A stretch of DNA of 64,000 bases from Ulva prolifera. Lineage: Eukaryota > Chlorophyta > Ulvophyceae > Ulvales > Ulvaceae. The notes below the pieces were generated by a model. That model was not told the origin of the DNA. It did not search any database and was given only the letters and a program-made list of their open reading frames with translations. The translations under genes were made by a program, and so were the position numbers. The DNA is taken from NCBI GenBank assembly GCA_023078555.1, contig CM041201.1, positions 7,881,172 to 7,945,171 on the forward strand, written 5' to 3'. Positions 1 to 13,044 of this stretch are shown piece by piece (within the stretch, counting starts at the first letter, position 1; each line of letters starts with the position of its first letter).

Positions 1-732
1 CGCGGCTGGGTCTGTGCTTGCGCGACGACTGCCGTGCTGCTCTTGTCACGACTGGCCTTGAAGCCATGATGCGACTGTGGGTGCGATGGAGTCCGCCGTG
101 GATGGAGTCCGCCGTGCAATGGAGTCCACCATGCATGGAGTCCGCCGTGCAATGGAGTCCGCCGTGCATGGTGTCCTCCGTGCATTTTGTGTCCGCCATG
201 CATGGAGTCCGCCGTGCATGGTGTCACACCGGGATGGCGGGATCCTGGTGGCTGTTTCGGAAATGCGATCGTGTGCGGGCAGCTGCTGCATCGGTCTATT
301 GTAGGTGCCTCGTTCCCAACGCGGGGCACACGTACATTCAGTTCTGACTTGTCTGGCCACCCTTGGCCCAGACGTTTGGGAAGGCTGTTTCGCGCCGCCG
401 CAGCTGTCCGGCGCATGGCCACATGCATCTGTGGTCACACCTGTCTTGAAACTGTAGCAGCCATGGCCCTCTGACGGAGTTGGAGGCCCCTGAACTCCTT
501 GAAACCTTTCACAGCTTTGTGACTGGTAACGTGACACTCTCTCATGTGTATCTCTTGCCCCACCATTGGAGCTGAATGCGCCTGAAACACGTGAAACCTA
601 TCAAAGTGACATGTTGCTCTCTGCCAATTGCATTGGTGGCCAATGCGTGCAGGCCGGCTGCACCTGCGGTGCTCATGGGCTCCGCTGCCGGCCTGCGCAC
701 AGACACGGACGCCGGCCGGCATTGCCATGCAG
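1..732. other. Region upstream of the first placed CC2D2A exon
   Basis: Holds the 17-bp tandem repeat and otherwise no gene I can support. The missing N-terminal exons of CC2D2A could lie here or before the window. Confidence 0.4.
86..226. repeat. Tandem repeat, ~17-bp unit
   Basis: About eight imperfect copies of a 16-18 bp unit close to ATGGAGTCCGCCGTGCA. No spacers of constant length, so not a CRISPR array. Confidence 0.9.
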
Positions 733-3700
733 CCAAACCACGCCTTCGCCGGCGCCGGCATCGAGAACCCGGCGTTCCAGGCGTCGGAGAACGTGGCCGA
801 TGCGATCGCTGTGGAGATGCCGCTTGCCCCACCGCACCCTGATGAGCGCGCCGGCTCAAAGATGAAGAAGTTCGTCGGCCACCAGCGCCTCCAGTTTGCG
901 CAGGTGCGCTCTGCAGCTGCTGCGCATGATATCCCTGCCGCCGCTCTCCGGCTGGAACGCTCATGGTATGGTGCTGGCCTCAGGCATCTTGGGCTGTTCC
1001 ATGTCCTCGCAGGCGAGGGCCGGGCTCGAAATCGTGAGATCTCCGTGTCTACGCCAGATTGATTAGCGAGGCCGCCGTGTTTCTGAACAGTGAACGGGTA
1101 TAAACAAATGCGTACACAGCACGAGCATCTCGCTCAGTGCAGCTTTCGCACACACAGCCACACTGCAACGGCCACGCCGCTGTCGCTGTCTACAGCGCAT
1201 TGCAGTTCTGCATCAGCAACAGAGCGAGAGCAGCCGCGATGTCGAGGTGACTGATGCAGTGGCTTCAAGATGCGGACATTGACCCGAACGACCCAAACAA
1301 CGCCAGCCTCGTTGAGCTGCGCCGCCTGCTCGACTCCACACAAGTCCACCTTGCGCAACAGCCGTGCTTCCGGCTGCGAGCCCGCGACTCCTCGTACATG
1401 GCACCTCCGCGCCACGGCGCGCGTGAGCGGCAGGCACAGACTCGCACCCGCTGGGGCGCCACCTCGGCCCGCAGCCCGTGCAAGAGGGCGTCGCCTGCGC
1501 AGGACGCAGGGGGTGGCGACGTGGCGCGGCCAAAGAGCCGCATGGAGGGCGGCCAGCAGCTGGTCATCGCCCTGCGCATCTGGCAGCGGCGGCTGTATGA
1601 TCAGTTGACTGTGCAGCGGGGCCTGCAAGCCGAGCTGGCGTCGGCGCCGCCACCACCGTGCGCTCCTTGCATGCGCTCCATGCATGGCTCCAGCACCGCG
1701 CTTAGCCATCTGGTATACAGTTGCTCTCTTCGGAGGATTGACAGCCGAGGGCGATCATGTAAGCTGCGGTATTCATGACGTGGGGTCGTCGTGGTTTGAG
1801 CGATGTGGGGGCGCCGTGGAAACGACAACCCGCTGCAGTATCCCTGTCCAGCGACGCCTCCTCAATTCGCGTCGTGCAACGCTGAGCAGGGCCGTCAGTG
1901 CAACAGCACAGTTGTTTCTTGTTGTGCGTGCTGGTGTTGCCTTGGGAGCCTGTCTGCACAACAAGCCCCATGCACCTTGATGTTGACCGATCTGGCAGCC
2001 GTCACGCCTCATACTGACACCCTCAAAGATCCGAAGAAGACGGATGACCCCCGTCCCAGCGCGGTGGCAGCAGCAGGCCACTCGTGTAGCCGTGACAGGG
2101 GCATGCATGTCTACAACCACTACGATAGAGATGCTACCACTGCAGGCAGGTGGAGGACTACGTGGACGAGCTGCCGTACGATGCGGAGGGGGGCAGCGTG
2201 CTGGAGGTGGTGGCGGCCGTGCTCGCGCCGGAGCGCCGCCTGGCGCCGCGGCCGCGGCCACAGGCGCAGGCGCACGTCGCCGGCGCGGAGCCGACGCTGG
2301 TGGTCACGGTGCAGCAGGCGGGCAACCTCGCGGCGGCCGAGCAGCCCGACGCGCCACGGCGGCGGACGGCGGAGGACGGCACGCGCCGGCGCTTTGCGAC
2401 GATCGCGACCGCGCGACGCGCCGCGATGGTGTGCCCCCCCGTGCTGCTTGTGCATGTGTGTATGACACACTCAGGCTGATTCACGCACAACGGCTGATCA
2501 CTGATGGGACGCACAGATGCTGATACATTGACATCTGCAGTCACAGGCGCGCGGAGGGGGGCCTGCTCTGTGAGGGGTGGGAGTCAAAGCCCCCTACCCC
2601 ACCATGCTCGCATCGATCGCTGCACCTGCCCGCACGTGCACATGACTCTGCAAGACCTGCTGTCTGTGGTCACAGGAAACCTCGCAAGCTGCCGCGGCGT
2701 CGGCGGACAGCCCTGGCGCCAGTAGCTGGACATTCGTGGAGGCAGCCGCCGGGGGCCTCACGCGGCGCACTGAGGCGATGAGCTTCGGCGCCAACGAGGC
2801 GCGCATGTGGCACCAGGAGCTCACGGTGCCGCTGCGCGACTTCTTGGCCACCGACCGAGAGTCTCGCGGGGCGTGGCTGCATCTGCGCGTATACGATGAA
2901 GTCGCCAGTAGCCACACGCAGCGGCGCAGGCACGTCCTCTCCTGTGTGCATCCCCGTGTGTGCGTGAGAGGTGCCCGCTTTGGTATTACCGGATTTAGAT
3001 GCTCCTGCTCTACCCGACCCTGATGCGCGTACCTGCTCATGCATGCCTCTGGCCCTTCTCGCCCCTGCTCCGTGTAAGCAGCTACACCTCAGCTCGAGCC
3101 AAGTGGAGCGTCTCTTCACGCTCATAGCTGCACCCATCAGTGGCCACAGTAGGCCGGTCGCTGTACGTGTGAGTGATTGAGGCATCTCACGTGGTTGTAT
3201 TGTACAGTACGGGGAAGCAGCACAGCGCGGTTGCCGCGCCAGACTGGTGCTCCGCTGTGCTTGTCAAATGCATGGTGTTGGCATGCAGACCCATTCGGCT
3301 GCGCTGCGATGTGTTGTAGCATATGTTGGTGCTCTGCCATACAACGGCCCGCGCTCCTGCAAGTATATCCACACCTGGCCACGCTGGCGTGCGCGTGGGT
3401 CCAGACGAGCCAGCCGAGGGTGTGCAGGGCAGACCAGCCGCAGACCCGCAGCCTCACCCGCCGGCTGCTCGGGGCGCAGTCGCTGCCGTTGGACGTGCTG
3501 CTCGCGCTCGAGCCGCTGCAGGCGACCCTCCCCCTCACGGGCCCTCGAAACACCCTCGGCTATAAGCCCTGCGGCGGCCCGCCGCACCTTGCGGCCCACA
3601 TCGCCGTGCGTGGCCGCGCGAATCTCCCGGCGAGCGCCGACAAGCGCGGCGCGGCCGCGGCCGCGGCCGCGGCCGCGCCGGTCTGCCTCGCGCACGCAGA

Positions 3701-6528
3701 GGACGCGGCCGTGCGGCTGCGGCTGGAGCGCTGGGCGGCGCGGTGCAAGGCTGCGTCGCGCACGGCGCGGCCGCACGACCCGTGGGCGTGCTCAGGGGAT
3801 GGCATGGCGTACTGCCGCACGCGCTTCGTCGGGCCCGTGAAGCCGCCGGGGCAGCTCCTGGAGCGCTGCAGCGTGCTGCAGCAGCATGAGCGAATCTCGC
3901 GACAGGTGCGCGCCCGCGCCTGAGGCGGGGACGTCCGGGGCCGTCCGTTACATCAACAGACCAGGATGTGATAGACCAGGAAACCTGCGGTGATGTTGTC
4001 ACACGTGGCGCTGCCCCCGGTAGATCCTGGCGGCGTGAGTGCATGCAGCTGCTGTTGGGGAACAATGGCATGTGCTGTGCTGTGCTGTGCTGTGATGCAC
4101 GCCTGCAGACGGGAACTGCACGCTACACTGCTGGTGCAGGACACCGCGCGGGTGAAGTGCATGGTGCTGTGCCACTTTGTGTCGTTGGTTCCTATCCGGC
4201 AGCCACGCCTCGCTGACGTGCCGCTGTGGGCCACTAGCAAGGACTTCCTGGAGGTCAGCTGCGGGCCGCCGTGGCAGCACGCGCACCTGCTCGCCGGCTT
4301 CCTGCTGCACGAGGGCGTCGACTGCTACGTCGTGTGCGGCGCTGGTAGACACGGTGCGCTTCATCTCATCTTGTTTTCTTCACCTCGGTCCCGGCTGCAG
4401 CGGCTCCATGCCGCCACAGATGCCTTGCTGCATGCCGGGCGCACCCGAGCCTTGGCACCGGCGACGGAGAGAAGCCTCCGCGGTGGAGCAAACGGCGCCA
4501 TGTTGATGGCTATGTTGTTTGGAATTGATGGTATGGTATGGTATGGTCAGAGTGGCCGCACAAGACAGGCTTGTGGTGCACCAATGAGCTTGGGTGCTGG
4601 TCCTCAACTGTGCATGTCCGCCATGCGTGCAGGGCTGCCCTCGTATGCCGTGCTGACGCCGTCGGTGTCGGCACGGGTGGGAACGCAGGCGCCGGGCACT
4701 CAGAGCCACAAGCTGACGATCTCTGCGTGCAAGCTGTGGGACGCGGTCGACGGGACAGTCGCGCCCCTGACCACCACGGCAAGTGGCATCTTTGACGTTT
4801 GGCTCGTGTACAACTCGACGAATATCTGGGGCAATGTCCAGCGGCCGGGCGCTCCGAGCGAGATGAACTGGAACATGACCGATGCGCGGTGCGGACATGT
4901 CGTGTCTAACATAATATGTGGCACGGTGGCAGGCGGCCGCAGCAGCCTTTACCATTTGGAAGATTCCTGTGGAGCCTTCCAGCTGTCGCTTGTGGGAGCT
5001 CCTCTGTGAGTTTAAACTGTGGCATTGCAACATGTTGGCACCAGTTCCTGTGCGCCGTTGGGCATGAGCTGCGCTCGACTGGGCTTCTGTTGGCGGATTG
5101 AGGTCGCTCGAATACATCGACAACCCCTCCAGGCTCTAGGCCGACTCTACACCGATTACGGCGGCCGTTGGGCATTTGTATGATGCATGCAGCGAATGCA
5201 CTTGCCCAGGGTGCACCGTGAAGCTGGCCACGGCATGTGTCCAGGTGCTGGCTGCCGCTGTGGGGCGACTCCGAGGCCGACCAGGCCGCGGCGCGGCTGC
5301 CGACGGTCCAGGAGAACACCGACTACGCGATGATGCAGCAGTACCGCCACGGCGACGACGTGCTGCTGTTCCAGAGCCTCTCCGGCCTTGTGTTTGAGCA
5401 GCTCGCGGCGCGCGTCGAGCGCATCGCGAAGGAGTTCCTGACCGCCGAGCGGGAAGCTCTCGGGCTACCGGGGCCGGCGTGGCGGTACGCCCTCAGCCAG
5501 GACCTCAAGGACAAGCTGCTCAAGACGGTTGCAGATGACTGCATCGTGGAGCTGCTTGAGGCACACGCGCGGGAGGTGTCCGGGGTGGACGTGCGGACGG
5601 CGGCGAGGCCGCGCGGCAGCGGCGGCGCGCCAGTGGCGATGCATGAGCGGCATGAGGAGCTGCTGGCGCTGCACAAGGACGGCCGCGGGATTGTGGGGTA
5701 CCTGCTGAGGCTGCCGTTCAGTGAGGAGCTGCTGGGGCAGGAGCAGAGCGATGGGCGGGCTGGAGCTGTGGAGGTGCGGATGGCTGTCTCCCTGGCAGGG
5801 GTCGCGGCTGTGAAGCAGCGATACCATGCGGATGCCTGCGCTTCAATCGCAGGTGGTCACGAGACGAACTCTGCCTCGCAACAGGTGCCTGGCGGCAGTG
5901 GTCAAGTTTTCATTGGGTGAATTTGGCTCAGTGAGATACAGGAGGCCCTCGGCCTTGGGTTCGTTTTGGTGGCAATTCTGTGCATGATGTTGTCATTAGG
6001 CCACTGGATCCTGGAACATCGTGGCGCACATGGTCTGGTGATATAGTGGTTCCATCAGTTGGAGCCTTGAGCACGTACGACACCACATGGATGGCATTCC
6101 CGCCCCCTTGGCTCAGAGTTCTCACCCACTCGGTGGTTGTGAGCGTTGCAGCCCAGGATCCAGCATCAGGATAGTGGAGGCAGCGATCTGATTGGTGTGC
6201 CACCCGGACCGGAGCCGAGGGCTGGCCACGCCCGGCCTCAAAAAGAGCCCAGCTTGTGTGGCAACCCCCATCCACACAGCGGTCACAGCACTGCTGTGAC
6301 ACACATGGACTTGTGTGCCACAGGAACAACGGGGCCGTCTGCGGTGCACAGGTGTGAATCAATTCGGCCGGTGCTGTGCAGGACGCGATCCGGCGCACCG
6401 GCCTTGCAGGCCTGGACTACCCCGACCTGAAGTTCTCCGTCGCTGCGACCGTGGAGCACTTCAAGCTTCCGTTCATCTGCTGTGCGTGGCTGTACATCGC
6501 TGCATCCTATGAGAAGACACAGCTCTAG
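733..6528 (+). CDS. CC2D2A: CC2D2A-like ciliary transition-zone protein (5' end not found)
   Basis: Homolog of CC2D2A, a B9/MKS-module protein that builds the ciliary transition zone and gates membrane-protein entry. Phase-consistent exons: 733-900, 1260-1657, 2146-2428, 2676-2900, 3444-3905, 4140-4344, 4633-4888, 5245-5773, 6382-6528; together 890 residues. Family landmarks occur in order: DIDPNDPNNASL (exon 2), the EDYVDEL segment leading into a C2 domain (LVVTVQQAGNL), TFVEA and LHLRVYDE, then RFVGPVKPP, then the transglutaminase-like region (FVSLVPI, WATSKDF, YNSTNIWGNVQ), and the conserved C-terminal exon GLDYPDLKFSV...AWLYIAA. CEP76 shares the C2 and transglutaminase-like parts but not this C-terminus, so I rejected it. 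Exon 5 carries a poly-Ala run from a GCGGCC repeat. The 2900/3444 junction is the least certain. The N-terminus is variable in this family and probably lies upstream of 733 or before the window. It implies a flagellated stage. Confidence 0.85.
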
Positions 6529-8674
6529 AGCGTGTGCTTCGTAGGCCCTGCGGATCGCTGGGATGATCTCTTCGAATTTGGAAAACAACAGGGCACCCCA
6601 GGCCATCCCGCCATGCTGGGCCGCGTGCGCACTTGGCAGAACAGTCGTGTTTAGAGGCACAGCCTCAGGCATGCCAAAGAGACATTGGATTTCTGAGCAT
6701 GCATGCCCCATGTTGTCCGGTGGGGATTAATAATAGTTATGACCTGGCATGGCGTGCACCCCTCTCGCCGCTTGTTGGCGATCGCCCAGGAGCGGCGGAC
6801 CGCCCGGGTTTGCCTGTGTGGCGCCGTCTCCGGTAGTTCTACCCCCTCTGGTTTTTGAGCTCCGCCCAGGCCATGGTGTTGTCAGTGGCTGCATGGCGTT
6901 GGTGAGCCGGGCCGCCGCTGTCCAGACGTAAGGCAGTGCACTCAAGAGGGCGTTAGATTGGGACGGCCATGCTAATTGGAGGGCTGTATATGTGCCTATA
7001 TGCCGGATGCTTGCTATTCTCGAGTATCTGTACCTGCAATTCTATTGTCCAGGATGCAGCCGAAACACCATGCTGATCAGTAATGCTGTAGTTCACGTTG
7101 AACAGAAGGCAATGCCGTAATGACATCATACATACGATCGCCTCGGGCGGCGCCTGGGCATGTGCTGCAGGTGACAGCTGTTACAGCAGCATTCACGGTC
7201 TTGCCCTGAACTGCAAAGCTGACATCTGCACCGGGTATATCTTCCGTATCAGCCATAGTGATTGCACGACAACGTGCGAGCTTCTCTCTGCATGCATCAC
7301 TGTTGTGCGGCCTCTGTTCAATTCCAACTTTGAATGCAATCAAGTGGCGCCGGTGATTAGGTATCGCAGCCTGTTCACATGCTCACTTGTCTGGCTCCGG
7401 CCTGGAGATTATGGTTTTCATGTCCCATCAAGCTTGACAACAATATATGCGCCAGACACCAGTGATTACCAGATGTTACTTTTGGTGGGGGAATGCTGTT
7501 TGCACAATCAGTTTCTCAGGCCTCGACCGTGGCAATCGACGATTTGAGACGGTGGAACAGATGTGCGAGACATCACAGTGCACCCGTGGGAAAGCGGGCG
7601 TAAGCTGGCAGTGTGATAGAATGGTGTACGTGATGAGCAAATATTAGAGCAGTCATAATGTCGGATGTGGAGAACTAGAGCTGCATTGGCCAGTGTTGCA
7701 ACTGTAGAAGCGCCCAAGGAGAATCCCTGCCTGCATCGTGTCATCCTGAAGAAGGTGGGGCGTTCCGTGTGCCACAAGCACAAACGTGGCCATGCGCAGT
7801 TGCCATAGTCCAGCTCCTTGTGTCACGAGCGTTTCGATCGAGATGCACGCACCGTCGGTCTCTCCCGGGCAGGTGAAACATGAGGGCACTTTGCTGATGG
7901 AGTGGCACACATCCTATCACAGTCGCACACAGGATGCCCCACTGTTTTGGACCTCGTCGCCAACCCTGCCCTTGGGGTAGACCACAATGTGTGCTGATGT
8001 GGTTGCTGGTGGAAATCCGCACATCGTGGCTTGCATTTGCTATTACATCTGCATCCAGCAGGGACAGACAGGGTGAACCAGGCGAAAAGTGCATCTGTGT
8101 TCAACATGCAGAGTATCTCTTGAGACACAGTGCACGAGCCATGCCGCCAGTTGCTGAAGCATGCACTCATGGGCTGGTGTAGCCATGCTGAAAGCGAAGG
8201 CCTTTCGGGCTGAACTTGATCTACGTGCACTTCATACATGCGCGGATCATGGATTCTAAGGCAGCGGCGGCAACAAGCGCCAAGTCCAAGGCATCGGAAG
8301 CTCATGCAAGCCTTCATCAACGTCCTGGCCATATGCAGGATGGAGAGCAGGGCGCTATCGCAATCTGAACTGTTTTGTTGAATTGATGCACCAACCCTTG
8401 AATTGTGCTCTCTGCCGTATGCTCCACGGGGTTGTCCTTCAGATCATCGAGCTTGCGTGACTTGGCGTGGCAAGCGTGGCGTCGGTGCAGCGTGTTCGCA
8501 CCTGCTCTGTTGGAACGTCGGATGTTCCTGCGATGATATTGAATCAACAGGATGAACAGCGATGCTATGTAACCTATCTGCGCCACTCATATCACCAGCA
8601 CTTTCGTGCAATGCCTCTCCATCGCGACGTCTAACACGGCTTGCGCTTGGCCCGTCTGGAGTCAGGTTGTTGCC
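6529..8674. other. Intergenic, CC2D2A to UTP4
   Basis: 2.1 kb. Only an anonymous 149-codon frame at 7098-7547 (+), Cys-rich, no family recognised. No repeats stand out. Confidence 0.5.
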
Positions 8675-11600
8675 ATGGCCCGTGTCAAATCCCAAAAGCA
8701 AAAACGCCAGAAGCCTCGTGTAAAGCCTTCCGTCGGCGTGCCTGCATCTTCAGGCTCTGTGCTAGTCTCGTTTCAGCGCTGTAGTGCCGTGCCCTGGAGG
8801 CCGTCGCCGATTGTGGCCATAGCCGTGTGCAATGATCAGTCCCTTGTAGCTATAGCCAGGGACAACGGATCAATCGAGATTTGGAACACTGCAGCATGGT
8901 CATGCGTTTCGGTACGGCTCGCTGTCCTCGGCTGCGTGCTCGTGCAGGCATACTTCTACCCACAATGGCTGACAGCCCTCTGCAGGTGATGCCAGGGAAA
9001 GAAGACGCCTCCTTCACGGCTCTCTGCTGGGCACATGACCACGTCACTTCTCAGTGGCGCCTTTTCTCCTGCGGCCTCGACGGGTATGTCGTGGAGTGGG
9101 ACCTGCGACAGAGGCAGCCTCTGGCAACGTCTTCGACGATGGGAGGCGCGGCGTGGCATATGGCAGCTCAACCAGTGCAGCCTCCAAGCACATCTGCAGA
9201 CAGTCCTATAGACGATCCGCTGGTAGCTCTGGCGACCGACGATGGCGCTGTCCGGCTTCTAGCCGCCGAGGCTGGTCAACCAGGTCTGCGGTACCATAGC
9301 ACAGTTGGCCGCGCCGACGCCAGAGCGCTATGCGTGGCCTGGCGTCCTGATGGCGCAATGGTGTATGCTGGCTTCTCTGATGGCTGCATCCGCGCGATGG
9401 ACGTGAAGTCAGGTGCGGCACAATCCAAGCCTGCACACCTTTCCGCAGGACGTGTGTACGGAACCAGCCGGTCTAATGGCTGAGTTCCGAAGGAAAACCT
9501 CTGCTAGATGGATCCGGTGTACATTACTACGGCCAGCTCTGCCCTCTCGTGCAGTCTTGGTGACATACGCGCCAGACACACTCTGCCTGCACCGCTGCCA
9601 CCACCAGTGCCTTGTTCACAAACTACGTCGTAGGACAGCATACCGCAAATCAGCTTGCAGACTTACACCACATGCCATACGCAGCTTGAACAGGGGTGCC
9701 CGCATCGATCGCCCCCAGGGACACGCACCGCCGCTGCATCTCAGGGCACGTCCCAGACTCCCCATAGCAGCTCATGGCCACTCACCGCAGCCACAGGCCC
9801 ACAGCAGCGACAGCTCTGCGGCTGCTGCAGGGACGGAAGCCCTCCGCATCACCGCCGGCACCAACCCCGGCGGAGAGCCGGCATGCATCTGGGCGCTCGC
9901 CTGCCTCCCAGACGGCTCCCTTGTTTCAACCTCCTCCCGCGGCACCGTCCAGTTCTGGGAGACGCAGTTCGGCACCGCCCTCAGCAGCGTGCAGCAGCAC
10001 CAGGCCGACGTCAACGCGGTCGCGGTCTCGCCGTGCGGCGGCGCCGTCTTTGCGGCCGGCGTCGACCCCTCGCTCGTCCTCATCAAGCGGGAAACCGCCG
10101 CCGCGGCCGGGGGGCTGACGCGGTTCGCGTTCTCCGACCGCCGCCGCCCGCACACGCACGACGTGCGGTCGATGGCGGTCCTCGCGCCCCCGGCCGCCGC
10201 GCGGCCGGGCGGCCCGCGTGGCGCGAGCCTGCTGACGGGAGGCAACGACGCAGAGCTGCTCGTGCACTCGGTGGATGAGCTCACTCAACACCACCCGGTG
10301 CGGGTGACGGCGGCGCCGTGCGCGCCGGCGGTCACGTTCGCCGCGAACGGCCGCTTCGTCGTGGCGGACCTCGGGTCACTCGACGTGTGGCAGGCGGCGC
10401 ACGCCGACGTGCATGAGCAGGTCCGCCGCCAACCCCATGCATGCCTCCGCCAGGGTCGGTGCCGCACCCGCGCGTTGTGTTGCAACCTGGGAACTGGTGA
10501 GAGCATGTTGTGAGAAGCTTGGTGTCAGGTGTGGCGGGTGTGCAGGGGCAGTCGGTGCGGGAGGAGGGGGAGGCTCTCGCGGCATCGTCACCGCCGCGGC
10601 GCCTCGCGTGCATTGAGCTCAGCAGCGCGGAGCGCGCCACCTGCGCCACCATCTCCCCCTGCGGCAACTTTGCCGCCTGCTCCTCCCCAGAGCACACGTC
10701 CCTCTTTGCCATCACCTGCTCCACAGCTGCCGGCGGCGCGAGCGGCAGCGCCGGCGAGGCTGTTGCAGAGGAGGCAAACGTCGCGCGGCTGCGCGTGCCG
10801 GGTGGGCTGCCGGCCGCGAGCGCGCTGCAGTTCGCAGCCGCGCCTGCCGCCGCGACGGCCGGTTCGGCCGCGCAGCCGGCGGGGCTGCGCAGCACGACGC
10901 TGCTGGTCGCCGCCCTGGACGGCCGGCTGCTGGCGCTGGAGGTGGACGTCAGCCGCTCGGGCGAGCTCGCGGCTGCGGCCGAGGTGCCGCTGCCGGCCGC
11001 GGCGCGTGCTGCGGACGAGGCGCAGGCGGCCACGCAGCACACAGCATGTACGGCCCCTCATGCATGGCTTTGCTCGTTTGATATGTGTGGTAGTCTATGT
11101 GCATGTGAATATGTTGTGGCTCTAGAGAGGGCGTGTTTGTGCGAGGGGGCTGCGCGATGATGATTTCCTATGATTAGTACATGTTAGACTACTGATGGGT
11201 CCGCCCACATGAGTCAAACCTTTCATTCTGAGCCTCGACCCCCCGCGATACTCAGCAGATAGAGGTCGTGCCGCACTCCACCGGCATGACTGCGCCTCCT
11301 CCGTCCTGCTTGAGCTGCCTTGTGCAATCCTGGTAGCGCTGTGCAGGCACCCAAGCGCTCCCCGCGATCTCCCACATGGCTGCGAGCCCATGCGGCGCGC
11401 TCCTCGCCGTCGTGACGCCGCACGCCGTCCACATCCTGCGGGGGCCGGCATCCCCGGCGGCGGCGCGCTTCGGCGAGGCGAAACCCCTCGCGCTCCCGGC
11501 CCCCCCGAGCGCCCGCCCCGTCACCGCGCTCTGCTTCTCACCCGCCTCCGATATGCTCGCACTGTCGACTGTGGACGACCGGCTTGAGCTATACAGCACC

Positions 11601-12017
11601 CGCTCCCGCACGCGGCACGAGTGGCTGCACCGCACGGAGGGGCTCGCGGCGAAGCTCGACCTGCTCGCGGGCCACGTCGTGTCGCTCGCGTTCCGGCCGT
11701 GCACAACCGCGGACGCCGGCACGCTCGGGTCGATCATGCTGTGCTCGCGCACACGCATGTGCCACGTCAGCCTGGCGGCGCTGAAGGGCGGCGCGGCGGC
11801 CGCGGCGGGCGGCGGCGGGAAGGGCCGGCGGCGCACGAAGAAGAGCGGGTTCACGGGGGAGGCCCCGGGGCTCGCGGTGCGAGTTATGGGCCTGCGGTCG
11901 GTGCTGCTTGGGTCCGGGTGGGTGTCCGCGAACAGCTACCTGTCCGTGCAGGCTGACCGGGAGGCGGCAGTGGCGCGCCTGCCCGCCCCGCTCATGCTGA
12001 AACTCTACGGCCAGTGA
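8675..12017 (+). CDS. UTP4: U3 snoRNP-associated WD40 protein UTP4 (cirhin)
   Basis: UTP4/cirhin is a tandem WD40 propeller subunit of the t-UTP/UTP-A complex, which binds nascent pre-rRNA in the nucleolus and starts small-subunit processome assembly. Five exons (8675-8911, 8986-9412, 9831-10420, 10546-11047, 11347-12017) join in frame to 808 residues; human UTP4 is somewhat shorter. The basic N-terminus (MARVKSQKQKRQK) is followed by blades with recognisable family segments: DNGSIEIWNT, LFSCGLDGYVVEWDL, AMDVKSG, SRGTVQFWETQFG, RRRPHTHDVRSMAV, LLTGGNDAELLVHSV and ATISPCGNFAACSS. The C-terminus (DREAAVARLPAPL, then a short basic tail) matches the family ending. Start chosen at the first Met, since WD blade 1 begins about 40 residues later. 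Long Ala/Pro/Gly linkers in exons 3-5 explain the extra length. The last exon is less like the family until its final ~40 residues. Convergent with the PAPS reductase gene. Confidence 0.88.
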
Positions 12018-13044
12018 GGAACGGCCTGGGGTTTGTGGCCATAGTCAGAGATAATGCGGTGGTGTGGGCGGTGTTTCTGGCTTGCAGAGAATTTTGTATG
12101 CACAGGGCGGGTCTGCGACACACCAGCATGTCCGCAGTAGTGTGTAGCTGATGACGTTCCTAATCGTGTGGACTTTGTACTGTCTGCGCTCGCCAAGAAA
12201 CGCAGCGAGCTGTCCAAAATGCAACAGGCACTGTGATGCGCCCAGGCTGTCGAGGCCAGTGATACATGGCTGATGTTGTCTGTTCTGGCTGGCACTGCGC
12301 CCTCCGGCATCGGTACAACCGGTTTCGGATGCTGTCCGCTGCGAGGCCAATCAGGTTATAGGACTGCAGTTGAGGGACCGTCCTGCTGTAGTGCTGAGGG
12401 GGTCAGGGGAGATGTTGGAACGAGGCGGAGCGTGACTTGGGCTTCAGCTCAGGCTCGGCCTTGCTTGCGCTTCGGTTCGTTCACTGCGATTCAGAAAAAT
12501 GAGACAATGTCAGCCAATTGACTTCCCTGTTCGTTTGCTTGCACGAGTTTGTCAATGCAGCTGCAAAGACACCGCCGTCCCACGCGCCTGCTGGCAAGGT
12601 ATGCACGCTTACAGCATCTGCCAATGGGTCATCATGCAAGACTCGTGATCGCAAGGTGCTCAGCACCACTTGTTGAACAGTAGCTAAACACTCACATGTG
12701 CTCAAGGATCCCTCATCACTGATCCCTCATCACTGCCACATGGCCGCGCGGTCACAGGTAACACAGGATCACACTGCTGTCTGCCTCTGCATGCCTTGCC
12801 CGCAAAACACGCCGGAGGCAAACGCGACCGCCGGGGGTCGCAACGCTGGCGGGTGTCAAAACACAACTTTGGAGGGCATCGTCTGCATAGTTTCCCATCC
12901 ATCCGTGTGTGAAGTAGAGTAAACTGAGGTTGGGGCACATCGCCACATGCTTGTCGACCCTCGACGCCTCTGGATGAATGGGGCCACATGCCAGAGGGCC
13001 TGGCGGGCTGCGTGGCCCCGCCACAGCTTGCGTGGCCAACGAAC
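12018..13044. other. Intergenic between convergent UTP4 and PAPS reductase
   Basis: About 1 kb of 3'-flanking sequence of both genes. No gene or clear element seen. Confidence 0.5.

Noticed and set aside
86-226. CRISPR-like array
   Set aside because: Units are contiguous and imperfect with no unique spacers; the genome is eukaryotic.
733-6528. CEP76 as an alternative to CC2D2A
   Set aside because: CEP76 shares the C2 and transglutaminase-like parts, but the DPNDP region, RFVGPVKPP and the C-terminal exon match CC2D2A.
9413-10513. 366-codon frame as an independent gene
   Set aside because: Only 9831-10420 is a UTP4 exon; the rest is intron readthrough.
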